NCBI GenBank assembly: GCA_034434335.1
Contig: DAOTZS010000215.1
Location: forward strand, 1 to 5,499
Direction of reading: 5' to 3'
Source of the DNA: DAOTZS01 sp034434335
GTDB lineage: Bacteria; Chloroflexota; Anaerolineae; CG2-30-64-16
Length of the DNA: 5,499 nt
Part shown: positions 5,370 through 5,499 of the stretch, piece by piece
How positions within the stretch are numbered: position 1 is the first letter of the stretch
Layout of the letters: the number at the start of each line of letters is the position of its first letter
The notes under the pieces: generated by a model
Told to the model about the DNA's origin: nothing
Databases searched by the model: none
What the model saw: only the letters and a program-made list of their open reading frames with translations
Position numbers and translations under genes: made by a program

Positions 5370-5499
5370 TCAAGCCTTGTCCCCGCGCAACATGGTAACG
5401 AAGATCGAGAGCATCATCTTGTAAACGTAGTAAAGCGGCCGCAGGCCGGCATGGATGGTCTGGCCGGTAGGGCTGGGGCGCATGAGCACGGGCACCTCG
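5370..5499 (-). CDS. C-terminus of a family 2 glycosyltransferase (partial)
   Basis: The last 42 codons are visible, ending in TGA at 5372-5370. The gene continues beyond the window edge. The peptide starts EVPVLMRPSPTGQTIHAGLR and continues PLYYVYKMMLSIFVTMLRG before its last residues. A final EVPV-x-M-R-P strand, followed by a GLRPLYY-type amphipathic helix and a hydrophobic MLSIFV stretch, is typical of the end of DPM1-like GT2 enzymes of bacterial polysaccharide loci. Those enzymes move a sugar from a nucleotide donor to a polyprenyl phosphate or a growing glycan at the cytoplasmic face. Position as first of three genes (GT2, DUF2304, GT39-like) supports this. The catalytic part is not in the window, so substrate cannot be assigned. 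Confidence 0.72.
   Translation of the reverse strand, partial: EVPVLMRPSPTGQTIHAGLRPLYYVYKMMLSIFVTMLRGDKA

Noticed and set aside
5364..5372. GTGTAACTC near the GT2 stop, similar to the MITE end
   Set aside because: Only a short match, with no inverted partner or target duplication nearby; likely chance.
1..5499. tRNA, rRNA or riboswitch
   Set aside because: No T-loop GTTCGAATC-type pattern, cloverleaf or known riboswitch core was seen on either strand by eye; a covariance-model search could not be run.

Overview
The window is GC-rich bacterial chromosome that most resembles Chloroflexota (Anaerolineae or Caldilineae-like). The clues are an extracellular-type Thr/Pro 'TPTP' tail, a multi-domain GAF-PAS histidine kinase, and an intergenic space packed with GC-rich palindromes. 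This assignment is inference from style, not from a marker gene.

Layout. (1) Positions 3-296, + strand: the C-terminal tail of a proline/threonine-rich protein that starts outside the window. It overlaps the next gene by ATGA. (2) Positions 293-2641, + strand: a complete 782-residue membrane sensor histidine kinase (about 6 TM segments, coiled coil, GAF, PAS, HisKA, HATPase). (3) Positions 2642-3263: 622 bp without a credible gene, between two convergent transcription units. It holds a MITE-like insertion of about 199 bp with a perfect 8-bp direct duplication, a strong G-quadruplex motif, 2.75 copies of a 69-bp palindromic repeat, further related hairpins, and a candidate terminator for each flanking gene. 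(4) Positions 5499 down to 3264, - strand: the end of a family-2 glycosyltransferase, then a DUF2304 small membrane protein, then a multi-TM GT39/PMT-like glycosyltransferase. The last two are ATGA-coupled.

How the genes work together. The - strand genes form a familiar envelope-glycan module. A GT2 enzyme (polyprenyl-phosphate sugar synthase type) would make a lipid-linked sugar at the inner face of the membrane, and the GT39-type integral membrane enzyme would transfer the sugar from the lipid carrier on the outer face. DUF2304 proteins are frequent neighbours of such GT2 enzymes, with unknown function. The kinase on the other strand is probably co-translated with the Pro/Thr-rich protein. 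No response regulator is visible, so its output is unknown.

I found no evidence for a wholly new defence or mobile system. The most rewarding part is the intergenic repeat block. At least five hairpins from different repeat families share the apex GCTTCGC, which reads GCGAAGC on the other strand, a known hyper-stable DNA mini-hairpin. One repeat remnant also appears to supply the stop codon of the glycosyltransferase gene.
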